NCBI GenBank assembly: GCA_902791425.1 | Contig: CADAVS010000002.1 | Coordinates: 1-45,691 of the forward strand | Origin: an uncultured Ruminococcus sp. | GTDB lineage: Bacteria; Bacillota; Clostridia; Monoglobales; Monoglobaceae | Length of the DNA: 45,691 bases | Reading direction: 5' to 3' | Shown: one piece after another, positions 37,701 to 45,691 of the stretch | How the letters are laid out: every line of letters starts with the position of its first letter | How positions within the stretch are numbered: the stretch's first letter is position 1 | The notes under the pieces: generated by a model | Told to the model about the DNA's origin: nothing | Seen by the model: the letters and a program-made list of their open reading frames with translations, nothing else | Databases searched by the model: none | Program-made: the position numbers and the translations under genes

Positions 37701-38389
37701 ACAGTTAAAATCATCCATTCAGGCTTGTTACCTGAGTGCAAGAACGCCTCAACAACTTCAAGTCTGCGGACAGTACGGATTTTCTTCTGTCCCTTTGCAC
37801 CCTCCAAGTCTGCCTTGAGTTCTTCGTAAAGAGATTCAAGGTCTATGTTCTGGAGCATTTCAAGAACTGCTTCCGCACCCATACCTGCCTTGAACATATC
37901 TCCATACTTTTCATAGTATTCTCTATATTCCTTTTCAGACAAAATCTGATTTTTCTCAAGTGTTGTCTTTCCCGGATCAATTACAACATATGCAGCAAAA
38001 TAAAGGACCTTCTCAAGAGCACGGGGCGACATATCAAGGATAAGTCCAAGTCTGCTGGGTATACCCTTGAAATACCATATATGTGATACAGGAACAGCAA
38101 GCTCTATGTGTCCCATACGCTCACGACGAACCTTTGAACGTGTAACCTCAACGCCGCAACGGTCACATACTACGCCCTTATAACGTACTCTCTTGTACTT
38201 TCCGCAGTGACATTCCCAATCCTTCTGCGGTCCGAATATACGCTCACAGAACAAACCATCTCTCTCAGGCTTTAAAGTTCTGTAATTTATAGTTTCAGGT
38301 TTCTTAACTTCGCCTCTTGACCACTCCCGTATTTTTTCGGGAGAAGCAAGTCCGATTTGAATAGCATCAAAATTCTGATATTCACTCAT
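34778..38389 (-). CDS. rpoC: RNA polymerase subunit beta'
   Basis: 1203 residues, full length. The N-terminal zinc-binding [20 protein letters not shown], the active-site [12 protein letters not shown] that holds Mg2+, the rudder/clamp sequence [18 protein letters not shown], the bridge and trigger region around [17 protein letters not shown], and the second zinc site [13 protein letters not shown] are all present. With beta it forms the catalytic core of RNA polymerase. The last 20 residues are acidic. The ATG at 38389 has AAAGGT upstream. It follows rpoB by 89 bases, a gap containing a weak GCTCAC/GTGAGC hairpin. Confidence 0.99.
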   Translation of the reverse strand: MSEYQNFDAIQIGLASPEKIREWSRGEVKKPETINYRTLKPERDGLFCERIFGPQKDWECHCGKYKRVRYKGVVCDRCGVEVTRSKVRRERMGHIELAVPVSHIWYFKGIPSRLGLILDMSPRALEKVLYFAAYVVIDPGKTTLEKNQILSEKEYREYYEKYGDMFKAGMGAEAVLEMLQNIDLESLYEELKADLEGAKGQKKIRTVRRLEVVEAFLHSGNKPEWMILTVLPVIPPEIRPMVQLDGGRFATSDLNDLYRRVINRNNRLKRLLDLDAPEIIVRNEKRMLQEAVDALIDNGRRGRPVTGPGNRPLKSLSDMLKGKQGRFRQNLLGKRVDYSGRSVIVVGPELKIYQCGLPKKMALELFKPFVMKKLVSDGLAHNIKSAKRMVERVRPEVWDVLEEVIVDHPVLLNRAPTLHRLGIQAFEPVLVEGKALKLHPLVCTAFNADFDGDQMAVHLPLSNEAQAEARFLMLSANNLIKPQDGKPVTVPTQDMVLGSYYLTLKDDTEKGTGKVFSDVEEAVLAYNNKAVGLHAPIKVRVTKTVNGVEKTGMIDATVGRLIFNEKIPQDLGFVDRSDPEHQLDLEIGDNVLKKPAAKVAINDNVEPGVDKKLLGKIINAAIKIHGITDTATLLDDIKAMGYKYSTIGAVTVCVDDMQIPDEKAGLLAQAEERVDKVMKKYRRGMLTDEERHRHVISIWSETSNQVTDAMMDNLRQLNPIYMMANSGARGSVNQMRQLAAMRGLMADTSGRTIEIPIRSNFREGLTVLEYFISTHGARKGLTDTALRTADSGYLTRRLVDVSQDVIVREEDCGTRDGIIVSDIRDGNEIIEPLEDRLEGRTVTEDIVNPATGELIIAENETINAVKAHEIVAAGIKEVKIRSVVKCRSKVGVCAKCYGHNLSNATPVNVGEAVGIIAAQSIGEPGTQLTMRTFHAGGVAGDDITQGLPRVEELFEARKPKGVAIISEIAGKVRITEISNKREIVVMNETTGESATYMIPFGARIKVRDDQEIEAGTPLTEGSINPHDILAVLGSTAVQNYFIQEVQRVYRLQGVDINDKHIEVIVRQMMRKVKIEKSGDTGLLTGSLISMYELEAINNQMIAEGKEPAEFSVQLMGITKAALATDSFLSAASFQETTRVLTDAAIKGKKDPLIGLKENVLIGKLIPAGTGISTYNDIEVYPAYGGVDSNEDASIDVDSIGSIG

Positions 38390-38478
38390 ATTGAACTACC
38401 TTTCCGGCTCACAAATTCACATATCCGTCTGCCGTGAGCTTGACAGACAGTTATAATCAAAAACCTTAATTCAGCCGA

Positions 38479-41400
38479 TTAGAACATATCCTCATCATCA
38501 ATATCGTCAATGTCCTCTTCTTCGGCAATGGTATCAAGTGACTCAATTCCTTCAGCATCAAGATAATCAATATCTTCTTCATCACTGCCGAGAATTGAAC
38601 TTATAACACTGTCATCATCGCCGAGTATATCGTCGAGTTCATCAACTTCATCATCCTCGACAAGAATACTGTCGTCGTCTTCTTCAGAGAAGTCGTGCTT
38701 ATTAATTAATTCGTCATCCTCTACGCCTGCAATATTTACCTGCAAATCTGAATCTTCATCATCAATAGATTCACGGAGTTCAATTTCATTGCCTCCTTTA
38801 TCAAGGACCTTTATATCAAGCAACAAGCTCTGAAGCTCTTTAATAAGAACCTTAAATGACTCAGGAACGCCGGGTTCGGGAACGTTATCACCCTTGACAA
38901 TCGCCTCGTATGTCTTGACACGTCCTACAACATCATCGGATTTAACAGTAAGAATTTCCTGCAAGGTATAAGAAGCACCATAAGCCTCAAGAGCCCAAAC
39001 CTCCATCTCACCGAAACGCTGACCGCCGAACTGAGCTTTACCGCCGAGAGGCTGCTGCGTAACGAGAGAGTAAGGACCTGTTGACCTTGCGTGAATTTTA
39101 TCGTCTACAAGGTGGGCAAGTTTCAAGTAATGCATATATCCGACTGTTACAGGATTATCAAACGGCTCACCCGTACGTCCGTCATACAGAATAGTCTTAC
39201 CTGTTTTATCAAAGCCTGCCTGCTCGAGAGCCTCAACAATATCATCCTCGTTAGCACCATCAAAAACAGGTGTGGAAATCTTCCAATTAAGAGCCTTAGC
39301 CGCTCTTCCGAGATGCACCTCAAGTACCTGACCGATATTCATACGTGAAGGTACACCCAACGGATTCAATACAATCTGAAGGGGTGTACCGTCAGGCAGG
39401 AATGGCATATCTTCCTCAGGAAGAATTCTGGAAACGACACCCTTATTACCGTGACGTCCTGCCATCTTATCGCCGACAGATATCTTTCTCTTCTGTGCGA
39501 TATAACATCTTACAACCTGTGTAACCCCCGGCGGCAGCTCGTCGCCGTTAGCACGGGTAAACACTTTAACATCAACGATAATTCCGTATTCACCGTGAGG
39601 AACACGAAGTGAAGTATCACGAACCTCACGTGCTTTTTCACCGAAGATAGCTCTGAGCAATCTCTCCTCAGCGGTAAGCTCAGTTTCACCCTTAGGTGTA
39701 ACCTTACCTACAAGGATATCACCTGCTTTAACCTCTGCACCGATACGGATAATACCTCTCTCGTCCAAATCGCGGAGCGTATCTTCGCCCACATTCGGTA
39801 TATCTCTTGTGATTTCCTCAGGGCCGAGCTTTGTTTCTCTCGCTTCGCTTTCATATTCTTCTATATGGATAGATGTAAATACATCGTCTTTAACAAGCTG
39901 TTCGCTGATTAAAACAGCATCCTCGTAGTTATAACCCTCCCAGGTCATAAATCCGATAAGGATATTACGTCCGAGGCCGATTTCACCATTGTTTGTTGAT
40001 GGTCCGTCAGCAATTATATCGCCCTTGCAAACCTTTTCACCCTCTTTAACGATAGGTCTTTGGTTAATACAGGTTCCTTGGTTGGAACGGGCAAACTTGG
40101 TAAGCTTATATCTGTTTAACTGATGATTTTCGTCCTTGATAACGATTTCGGTAGCCGATACCTTATCGACAACACCATCTTGCTTAGCAAGGATACATAC
40201 ACCTGAATCCCTTGCCGCTTTGTACTCCATACCTGTTCCGACAATCGGAGACTCAGGCATAAGAAGCGGAACCGCCTGACGCTGCATATTAGAACCCATC
40301 AAGGCACGGTTAGCATCGTCGTTTTCAAGGAATGGTATCATAGCGGTAGCTATTGACATAACCTGTCTCGGAGATACGTCCATATAGTCTACGCGGTCAG
40401 GTGTTACCTCGATAAATTCATCCTTAAATCTTGTTACTATCTTTTTATTTATAAATCTGTCATTTTCGTCAAGAGGCTCATTAGCCTGTGCAACAAAGAA
40501 GCCGTCCTCCACATCAGCCGTCATATAGGTAACGTCTTTTGTTACAATGCCGTTTTCTTTGTCAACTCTGCGGTAGGGTGTTTCGATAAATCCGTATTCG
40601 TTCACCTTTGCAAATCCGCTGAGGGAGTTAATAAGACCAATGTTAGGTCCTTCAGGAGTCTCAATAGGACACATACGTCCGTAGTGAGAATGGTGAACGT
40701 CACGAACCTCAAAGCCTGCACGCTCACGGGATAGACCGCCGGGTCCCAAGGCAGATAATCTTCTCTTATGTGTCAACTCACCCAACGGGTTAATCTGATC
40801 CATAAACTGTGACAGCTGTGATGAGCCGAAGAACTCTTTTATGGCAGATGTAACAGGTCTGATATTAATTAAGTTCTGAGGTGTTACAACATCCATATCC
40901 TGTGTTGTCATACGCTCACGTACGGCACGTTCCATACGCGAAAGACCGATACGGAACTGATTTTGCAAAAGCTCACCAACACTTCTGATACGACGGTTAC
41001 CCAAATGGTCAATATCATCTACGTTGCCTACTCCCAATGCTAAGTTGCCTACATATGAGATAGATGCAATAATATCGTCAATCAATATATGTCTCGGAAT
41101 AAGCTCATCACGTTTATCATAGAGAGCCTGCTTAAATTCATCAGAATTCATATCAGGATATTCTTCCATAATTTCTTTGAGAACTATTCCGCGAACTCTC
41201 TCGTAAATTCCGTATTCACGAGGGTTGTAATCAACATAATCACGGAGGTCAACCATACCATTTGATATAACCTTTGTCTTTTTGCCGTCAACATCAAGAA
41301 CGATATCATTAACCCACGCCTTTTCAAGAGCGAGAGCTGTTTCCTTTGTAATAACGTCACCCTCGGCAACAATAAGCTCACCTGTTTCAGGGTCAGCAAT

Positions 41401-42276
41401 AGTCTGAGCCGAAACAAAACCGCAAATACGATTTGACAATCTCAGCTTCTTATTGAACTTAAATCTTCCGACTCTTGCCATATCATAACGCTTAGGGTCA
41501 AAGAAAAGGTTTGTAATAAGAGATTGAGCACTTTCAACCGTAGGCGGCTCACCCGGGCGAAGCTTTCTGTATATCTCAAGAAGACCGTCGTCTGTGCTCT
41601 TTGTCGTATCCTTTTCCATTGTTACCATAAGCCTTTCGTCTTCGCCGAAAAGTTCGGTAATCTGTGCATCTGTACCAAAGCCAAGGGCACGTATAAGAAC
41701 TGTGACAGGCATTTTTCTGTTACGGTCAATTCTTACGTAAAATATATCATTGCTGTCCGTCTCGTATTCGAGCCAAGCACCTCTGTTAGGAATAACCTGA
41801 GAAGAGAACAGCTTTTTGCCGACCTTATCATACTCCTGTGAATAATAAACGCTTGGTGCACGAACAAGCTGAGACACGATAACACGCTCAGCTCCGTTTA
41901 TGATAAATGTACCCGAAGGAGTCATAATAGGGAAATCACCCATAAAAATTTCCTGTTCCTTGATTTCTCCGGATTCCTTATTTATAAGGCGAACTTTAAC
42001 GCGAAGCGGTGCCGCATATGTCGCGTCTCTCTCCTTACATTCCTCTATGTCATACTTTGGATTATCATCCAGATGGTAATCAACAAACTCAAGAATAAGA
42101 TTTCCCGCATAGTCCGTAATGGGCGATACGTCGTGAAAAACTTCCTTAAGGCCCTCTTCCAAGAACCAATTATAAGAGTTTACCTGAATTTCAATCAGAT
42201 TGGGCATCTCCAGAACCTCATTAATTTTGCCGTAGCTCATACGAGTATTCTTACCCAGTTTCACAGGATGTACCAT
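38479..42276 (-). CDS. rpoB: RNA polymerase subunit beta
   Basis: About 1265 residues. The rifampicin-pocket region reads [47 protein letters not shown], given here in part only to show a sensitive-type sequence (key residues S, Q, D, H, R, S are wild type). [10 protein letters not shown] and [24 protein letters not shown] mark the catalytic and switch regions. After the family core an Asp/Glu-rich tail of about 80 residues ends the protein. The frame is open to 42387, but GAGGTGA eight bases before the ATG at 42276 fixes the start as MVHPVKLG. It forms an operon with rpoC. The genes rplJ and rplL do not precede it. Confidence 0.98.
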   Translation of the reverse strand: MVHPVKLGKNTRMSYGKINEVLEMPNLIEIQVNSYNWFLEEGLKEVFHDVSPITDYAGNLILEFVDYHLDDNPKYDIEECKERDATYAAPLRVKVRLINKESGEIKEQEIFMGDFPIMTPSGTFIINGAERVIVSQLVRAPSVYYSQEYDKVGKKLFSSQVIPNRGAWLEYETDSNDIFYVRIDRNRKMPVTVLIRALGFGTDAQITELFGEDERLMVTMEKDTTKSTDDGLLEIYRKLRPGEPPTVESAQSLITNLFFDPKRYDMARVGRFKFNKKLRLSNRICGFVSAQTIADPETGELIVAEGDVITKETALALEKAWVNDIVLDVDGKKTKVISNGMVDLRDYVDYNPREYGIYERVRGIVLKEIMEEYPDMNSDEFKQALYDKRDELIPRHILIDDIIASISYVGNLALGVGNVDDIDHLGNRRIRSVGELLQNQFRIGLSRMERAVRERMTTQDMDVVTPQNLINIRPVTSAIKEFFGSSQLSQFMDQINPLGELTHKRRLSALGPGGLSRERAGFEVRDVHHSHYGRMCPIETPEGPNIGLINSLSGFAKVNEYGFIETPYRRVDKENGIVTKDVTYMTADVEDGFFVAQANEPLDENDRFINKKIVTRFKDEFIEVTPDRVDYMDVSPRQVMSIATAMIPFLENDDANRALMGSNMQRQAVPLLMPESPIVGTGMEYKAARDSGVCILAKQDGVVDKVSATEIVIKDENHQLNRYKLTKFARSNQGTCINQRPIVKEGEKVCKGDIIADGPSTNNGEIGLGRNILIGFMTWEGYNYEDAVLISEQLVKDDVFTSIHIEEYESEARETKLGPEEITRDIPNVGEDTLRDLDERGIIRIGAEVKAGDILVGKVTPKGETELTAEERLLRAIFGEKAREVRDTSLRVPHGEYGIIVDVKVFTRANGDELPPGVTQVVRCYIAQKRKISVGDKMAGRHGNKGVVSRILPEEDMPFLPDGTPLQIVLNPLGVPSRMNIGQVLEVHLGRAAKALNWKISTPVFDGANEDDIVEALEQAGFDKTGKTILYDGRTGEPFDNPVTVGYMHYLKLAHLVDDKIHARSTGPYSLVTQQPLGGKAQFGGQRFGEMEVWALEAYGASYTLQEILTVKSDDVVGRVKTYEAIVKGDNVPEPGVPESFKVLIKELQSLLLDIKVLDKGGNEIELRESIDDEDSDLQVNIAGVEDDELINKHDFSEEDDDSILVEDDEVDELDDILGDDDSVISSILGSDEEDIDYLDAEGIESLDTIAEEEDIDDIDDEDMF

Positions 42277-42529
42277 AAAACCGCTCACCTCATTAAAATA
42301 TTTTTCTGAATGCTGTGAAAAATTATTGCGCCGTATTTTTAATTGACAGAACACAAAGCCCTTCTCCGATAATACCCCGAATACCACGTTTTAAAGGTAT
42401 TTCAGGTACGGTAATCATTAACACTTGATTAAATTTAAACAATGTGTTAAAATAGGCAATGGGTTGTTAAAAACAATCGTTTTTTTCTGCCTAAAAAAGA
42501 AAATACGCAAACTTTCGCACTATAAACAG
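42277..42529 (-). other. Long untranslated leader of rpoB
   Basis: About 250 bases lie between the predicted start site and rpoB. It holds a hairpin with arms TTAACAC and GTGTTAA (42418-42450), a weaker AATACC/GGTATT stem near 42380-42405, and A/T-rich runs. No small reading frame with a good ribosome-binding site stands out. A regulatory role is possible but not shown. Confidence 0.45.
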
Positions 42530-42535
42530 ATATCA

Positions 42536-42564
42536 ATTATACCATTTAATTTTCTTCTTGTCAA
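42536..42564 (-). promoter_or_regulatory. Perfect-consensus promoter of rpoBC
   Basis: Minus-strand TTGACA (42559-42564) and TATAAT (42536-42541) with exactly 17 bases between them, the strongest promoter match in the window. Confidence 0.88.
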
Positions 42565-42632
42565 GAGCTTATTTTGCATTTTTTGCAATTTGAAAATTAA
42601 AATAGGTATGCTAAAAAAAGGAATGATTTTAA

Positions 42633-45218
42633 TTGAAAAAAATACTGTCTATTTTTCTTGTAACATTATTATTAGGAACAAATGCATATGCAGATGTCTT
42701 AGGCACACACATTTCATCATCACGTAAAGAGATTGCTCTCGGTACAACCTTTTACACAAATGTCTTTGACAATTCAAGCGTAGGCAAACAGACGGAGCAT
42801 TACTTTGAATACATACCAAACGATATGACAGTTCCTGCACTTACAAATGGCTGGACGGCTTACGGCAAACGTACTTTGACACAAGCCAACAACATACTTA
42901 TCCAACAGGGCTACAATCCCGTGGCAGGTATGAACGCCGACTTCTTCTCCTTTCAAACGGGAGTTCCTATGAGCAACACAATAATAGATGGCAGGATTTT
43001 TACTGCCGACTCTTCGTGGCTTCCTGCCATTGGTTTTAAAGATGACGGCACAGCCTTTATCGGAACTCTGCCTATCAGCACTACCGTTACCACCGATAAC
43101 GGCTCGTCATTTAAAGTGGAATGTATCAACAAATACCGCCAACCCTATGCCTTATACTTGTTCAACAAAGACTTTGCCGACAACACCCATTCACCCGGTT
43201 GGGGCAGAGATGTGGTTCTCGGCAATGTGTCAGGAGATTTTAAGCTTGGAGGAACAGTAACGGCAACCGTTGAAAGCATTTCCGACAACGACGGCTCTGT
43301 TCCAATTCCCGACGGCAAGCTGATACTCAGCGTATCGGCAGATGCCGCACAGGAACTAAAGGACAGATTAAACTGTCTTACCCCGGGCACCAACATCACA
43401 ATATCTACAACTGCAGAGCAAGACAGCGACATTTGGAATGGTATTCGCTACGCAGTAGGTGCAACGGGCGGGAAACTGCTTACAAACGGACAGCTTGATT
43501 ATATTGACGAAAGTGCCGCTCCCCGCAGTGCAGTGGGCGTGCGAGCAGACGGAAGTATAATTTTTTATACCATTGACGGCAGACAAACAAATTACAGCTA
43601 CGGAGCCAGAAAAGAAACCGTTGCAAGACGTCTGCTTGAATTGGGTTGCACTGATGCCATAAACTTAGACGGCGGCGGCTCAACCACCATTGGCTATGCA
43701 GAGCCGGGAAGCAAAGAATTTAAGGTTGCCAACTCCCCATCAGACGGAGCACAAAGAAGCTGTGCAAACTTTCTGTTTGTCCTAAACCTTTGTCAAGCTG
43801 ACGGAATTCCGTATTCACTTTCCCTTGACAACTACGGAACAGCACTTCTCTCAGGTGCAACAACAAAAATAAATGCAACCGCACTTGACCGCTCCTTTGG
43901 CTACGCAAGCTTAGAAAATGGTGTTACTTTTTATATAGAAGATGATGCCGATACTCCCGATATAAACGGAAGAAAATCTGTAATCACCGACGACGGATAT
44001 ATCACCGCATACGGAAACGGCGATATTTACATAGGTGCGTACAGCGATGATGCCTACGGCTCAACAATGATTGCAAGCGTTCAAACCCCCGAAAGCATAA
44101 CAATATATAATTCAGATGCGGGCTATCAATTAAACGAAATCGTACTCGGTCCCAAAGAGACCATACAATTAGATGCGGTAAGCACCTGGTACGGCACAAC
44201 CCTTATTTCCGACAGTTCCTGCTATAAATGGACAGTAGTCAGCGATAATGCGTCAGTAGGCAATGTAAATTCAGACGGATTTTTCTCAGCCTCAGACAAT
44301 GACGGTGCAACAGGAAAGCTGGTTGTCAACGCAGGTCTTTGCGTCACCGAAATTCCAATACGTATTTCAGGGGGAAACTCAGGGGATAATAGCATTTTAT
44401 ATCCTCAAATAAATGGTGAAGTTTATAATAATACATTTAAGGGAAATGTAAGCGGCGATAATATAAAGAAAGACAATATCTCCATAACCATAGACGGCGA
44501 GAGGACCGATTTTGAATATGAAAATGTTTCGGGCAATATCTCTTTTGATATAAAAAACGGCAAAAGCGACTATCATAAAATCGGCGTATTTGTAACCGCC
44601 GACAGCGGTGCCTCCTCTATGAAGTTTTTTGAAACAGCAAATATATCCTCGGTACAAAACAAATTCCGCGACACCGATAGTCATTGGGCAAAGGGATATA
44701 TTTCATATCTCTCTGATTGCGGAATAGTGAACGGGAGTTTGGAGGGGGATGAAATATTCTTCCGCCCCGAAAGGCATATGACGAGAACAGAATTTGCCAT
44801 AATGCTGTGCAATTATTTGAATTTAGATAAAGATTCTTATTCCGATGTTGAACTTCCGTTTATAGATAAAGACGAAATTCCTTGGTGGGCGGAGAACAGT
44901 GTCAAAGCAATATACAGCTTAAATATAATGCAAGGTCAGCTTGGTCAATATGGTGTTTCATTTAATCCAAACGCCAATATCAACAGAATGGAATTTGCCA
45001 TTGCCCTGAATCGTCTGTTGCCAAAAGGTCTTAAGTCAGAGCCTATATATTCAGTTGACAAAGACGATATCCCATTCTGGGCAGAGGACAGTATGCGTGT
45101 TATCTTCGCACAGGGTATTATGACAGGCTACCCCGACGGAACGCTCAGACCGACACAAAGTGTAACCCGTGCCGAAGGCGTTAAAATGCTGTTCAATATA
45201 ATCGGTGCAGGCAAATAA
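42633..45218 (+). CDS. Secreted phosphodiester-glycosidase (NAGPA) protein with three SLH domains
   Basis: 861 residues from a TTG at 42633 behind AAAAGGA. A signal peptide with cleavage after NAYA (about residue 20) is followed by a NAGPA/phosphodiester glycosidase domain (about 75-385) with NADFFSFQTG, RSAVGVRADGSIIFYTIDGRQ and DAINLDGGGSTT. Bacterial relatives hydrolyse sugar phosphodiesters, possibly in wall teichoic acids or other exopolysaccharides; the substrate here is not known. A beta-rich, Ig-like middle region (about 390-670) follows. Three SLH domains (about 678-728, 742-795, 808-858) anchor the protein to pyruvylated secondary wall polymer. It is transcribed away from rpoB and ends at a strong terminator. 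Confidence 0.92.
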   Translation: MKKILSIFLVTLLLGTNAYADVLGTHISSSRKEIALGTTFYTNVFDNSSVGKQTEHYFEYIPNDMTVPALTNGWTAYGKRTLTQANNILIQQGYNPVAGMNADFFSFQTGVPMSNTIIDGRIFTADSSWLPAIGFKDDGTAFIGTLPISTTVTTDNGSSFKVECINKYRQPYALYLFNKDFADNTHSPGWGRDVVLGNVSGDFKLGGTVTATVESISDNDGSVPIPDGKLILSVSADAAQELKDRLNCLTPGTNITISTTAEQDSDIWNGIRYAVGATGGKLLTNGQLDYIDESAAPRSAVGVRADGSIIFYTIDGRQTNYSYGARKETVARRLLELGCTDAINLDGGGSTTIGYAEPGSKEFKVANSPSDGAQRSCANFLFVLNLCQADGIPYSLSLDNYGTALLSGATTKINATALDRSFGYASLENGVTFYIEDDADTPDINGRKSVITDDGYITAYGNGDIYIGAYSDDAYGSTMIASVQTPESITIYNSDAGYQLNEIVLGPKETIQLDAVSTWYGTTLISDSSCYKWTVVSDNASVGNVNSDGFFSASDNDGATGKLVVNAGLCVTEIPIRISGGNSGDNSILYPQINGEVYNNTFKGNVSGDNIKKDNISITIDGERTDFEYENVSGNISFDIKNGKSDYHKIGVFVTADSGASSMKFFETANISSVQNKFRDTDSHWAKGYISYLSDCGIVNGSLEGDEIFFRPERHMTRTEFAIMLCNYLNLDKDSYSDVELPFIDKDEIPWWAENSVKAIYSLNIMQGQLGQYGVSFNPNANINRMEFAIALNRLLPKGLKSEPIYSVDKDDIPFWAEDSMRVIFAQGIMTGYPDGTLRPTQSVTRAEGVKMLFNIIGAGK

Positions 45219-45236
45219 ATAAATATGACTTCACAA

Positions 45237-45285
45237 GAGGCTGTTGCCAATGGGAATCTTAAAAATTCTCATTTGCAACAGCCTC
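45237..45285 (+). terminator. Terminator after the SLH protein gene
   Basis: Long hairpin with about 21-base arms and two mismatches, core GAGGCTGTTGC against GCAACAGCCTC, followed by ACGTTTTA. Confidence 0.85.
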
Positions 45286-45411
45286 ACGTTTTAATGTCCT
45301 TGAATTATATTAGATATTTTGAAACTTGCTATACAATTTTCCTGCTTGTTACTTTTATGTGAGGTGATATGTTACGGAAGATAAACTTATTATTATCAAA
45401 AATAATCGTAG

Positions 45412-45433
45412 GGGACGATGCCTACATCGTCCC
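45412..45433. repeat. Dispersed hairpin repeat, copy C (inverted)
   Basis: Same 9-base arms as copies A and B, here in the opposite orientation and with one change in the loop (TAGG in the A/B orientation). Confidence 0.85.
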
Positions 45434-45480
45434 GAAAAACAGATTAACCAAAATGGGTTTGGTATGTAAAAAACAAAAAT

Positions 45481-45558
45481 CCGAAATAATTTTTTCATTG
45501 CGGTTGGGCTTGGCAACCGTATGGGCTTTGGGCAAATTGATCAATAAAATTATTTCGG
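45481..45558. repeat. 78-bp element with perfect 13-bp terminal inverted repeats (MITE-like)
   Basis: Ends CCGAAATAATTTT and AAAATTATTTCGG are exact inverted repeats. The interior contains the CGGTTGGGCTTGGCAAC core found also at 22089-22145. It is too small to encode anything and no target-site duplication is obvious. Confidence 0.65.
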
Positions 45559-45633
45559 TTTTACAATCGTCTTATATAAGTATAATATAGCACAACAAAA
45601 TAATTTGTGCAAGGGTTTAGCAAATAAAAGTTT

Positions 45634-45691
45634 TTACATTTGTTTTTTTACAATGGTGTATTCATCACCACGCCGATAGTATGGACAGCCT
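45634..45691 (-). CDS. Possible 3' end of an unidentified gene running off the window
   Basis: On the minus strand an open frame enters at the window edge and gives GCPYYRRGDEYTIVKKQM before a TAA. The composition is coding-like, compared with the AT-rich repeats beside it, but 18 residues are too few to identify a family or to be sure that it is a gene. Confidence 0.3.
   Translation of the reverse strand, partial: GCPYYRRGDEYTIVKKQM

Noticed and set aside
42277-42387. 37-residue N-terminal extension of RpoB
   Set aside because: The ATG at 42276 has a good ribosome-binding site and gives the family-typical N-terminus; the extension has none.
42565-42632. Promoter for the SLH protein gene (TTGCAA and TATGCT, 18-base spacing)
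   Set aside because: The implied start site falls on the ribosome-binding site, so the leader would be too short; the real promoter is not clear.
45369-45590. 73-codon open frame on the plus strand
   Set aside because: It runs through the inverted hairpin repeat and the MITE-like element, has no family resemblance, and the shared repeat copy at 22089-22145 does not keep the frame.

Overview
This 45.7 kb window is chromosomal DNA of a low-GC, monoderm anaerobe of the class Clostridia. The evidence is FabK in place of FabI, two MurA paralogues, a MarR/FabT-type fatty-acid regulator, an NfnAB electron-bifurcating transhydrogenase, the [FeFe]-hydrogenase maturase HydE, a PPi-type phosphofructokinase, S-layer homology (SLH) domains, a FtsZ tail of Clostridia type, and AT-rich intergenic DNA with consensus sigma-A promoters. 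I cannot name the genus. Nearly everything is core metabolism and cell-envelope housekeeping. I see no prophage, CRISPR array, transposase, rRNA or tRNA gene.

Layout. 1-4200 (minus): a truncated Nudix hydrolase, gdhA, and nfnB-nfnA, a redox and nitrogen block in which NfnAB can supply the NADPH used by glutamate dehydrogenase. 4417-6033 (plus): a ComEC-like protein without the metallo-beta-lactamase domain. 6172-7203 (minus): hydE. 7323-21800 (minus): a rearranged dcw cluster, in transcription order mraZ-rsmH-ftsL-ftsI-murE-murF-mraY-ftsW-murG-murA-ftsQ-ftsZ; murD, murB, murC, ddl and ftsA are missing. 22234-29824 (minus): the type II fatty-acid operon fabT-fabH-acpP-fabK-fabD-fabG-fabF-fabZ-accD-accA, without accB and accC. 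30080-32170 (minus): a second murA followed by a YycJ/WalJ-like metallo-hydrolase. 32491-33048 (plus): a leaderless amidase. 33226-34708 (minus): PPi-phosphofructokinase plus a small TSCPD protein. 34778-42276 (minus): rpoB-rpoC under its own consensus promoter, not preceded by rplJL. 42633-45218 (plus): a secreted phosphodiester-glycosidase/SLH protein. The right end holds a strong terminator, dispersed repeats and possibly the 3' end of another gene.

Regulation readable from sequence: a palindrome over the -35 of a consensus promoter in front of fabT; four 10-bp-phased repeats at the predicted mraZ transcription start (probable MraZ operator); a divergent murA2/amidase region with two palindromes; an unusually good promoter for rpoBC; and several intrinsic terminators. 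Many genes start at TTG or GTG, chosen here from the position of the Shine-Dalgarno (SD) sequence.

Nothing looks like an entirely new defence or biosynthetic system. The most unusual points are the lost members of the dcw and acc clusters, the rpoBC operon detached from the ribosomal stalk genes, and a family of small hairpin repeats shared by three intergenic regions.
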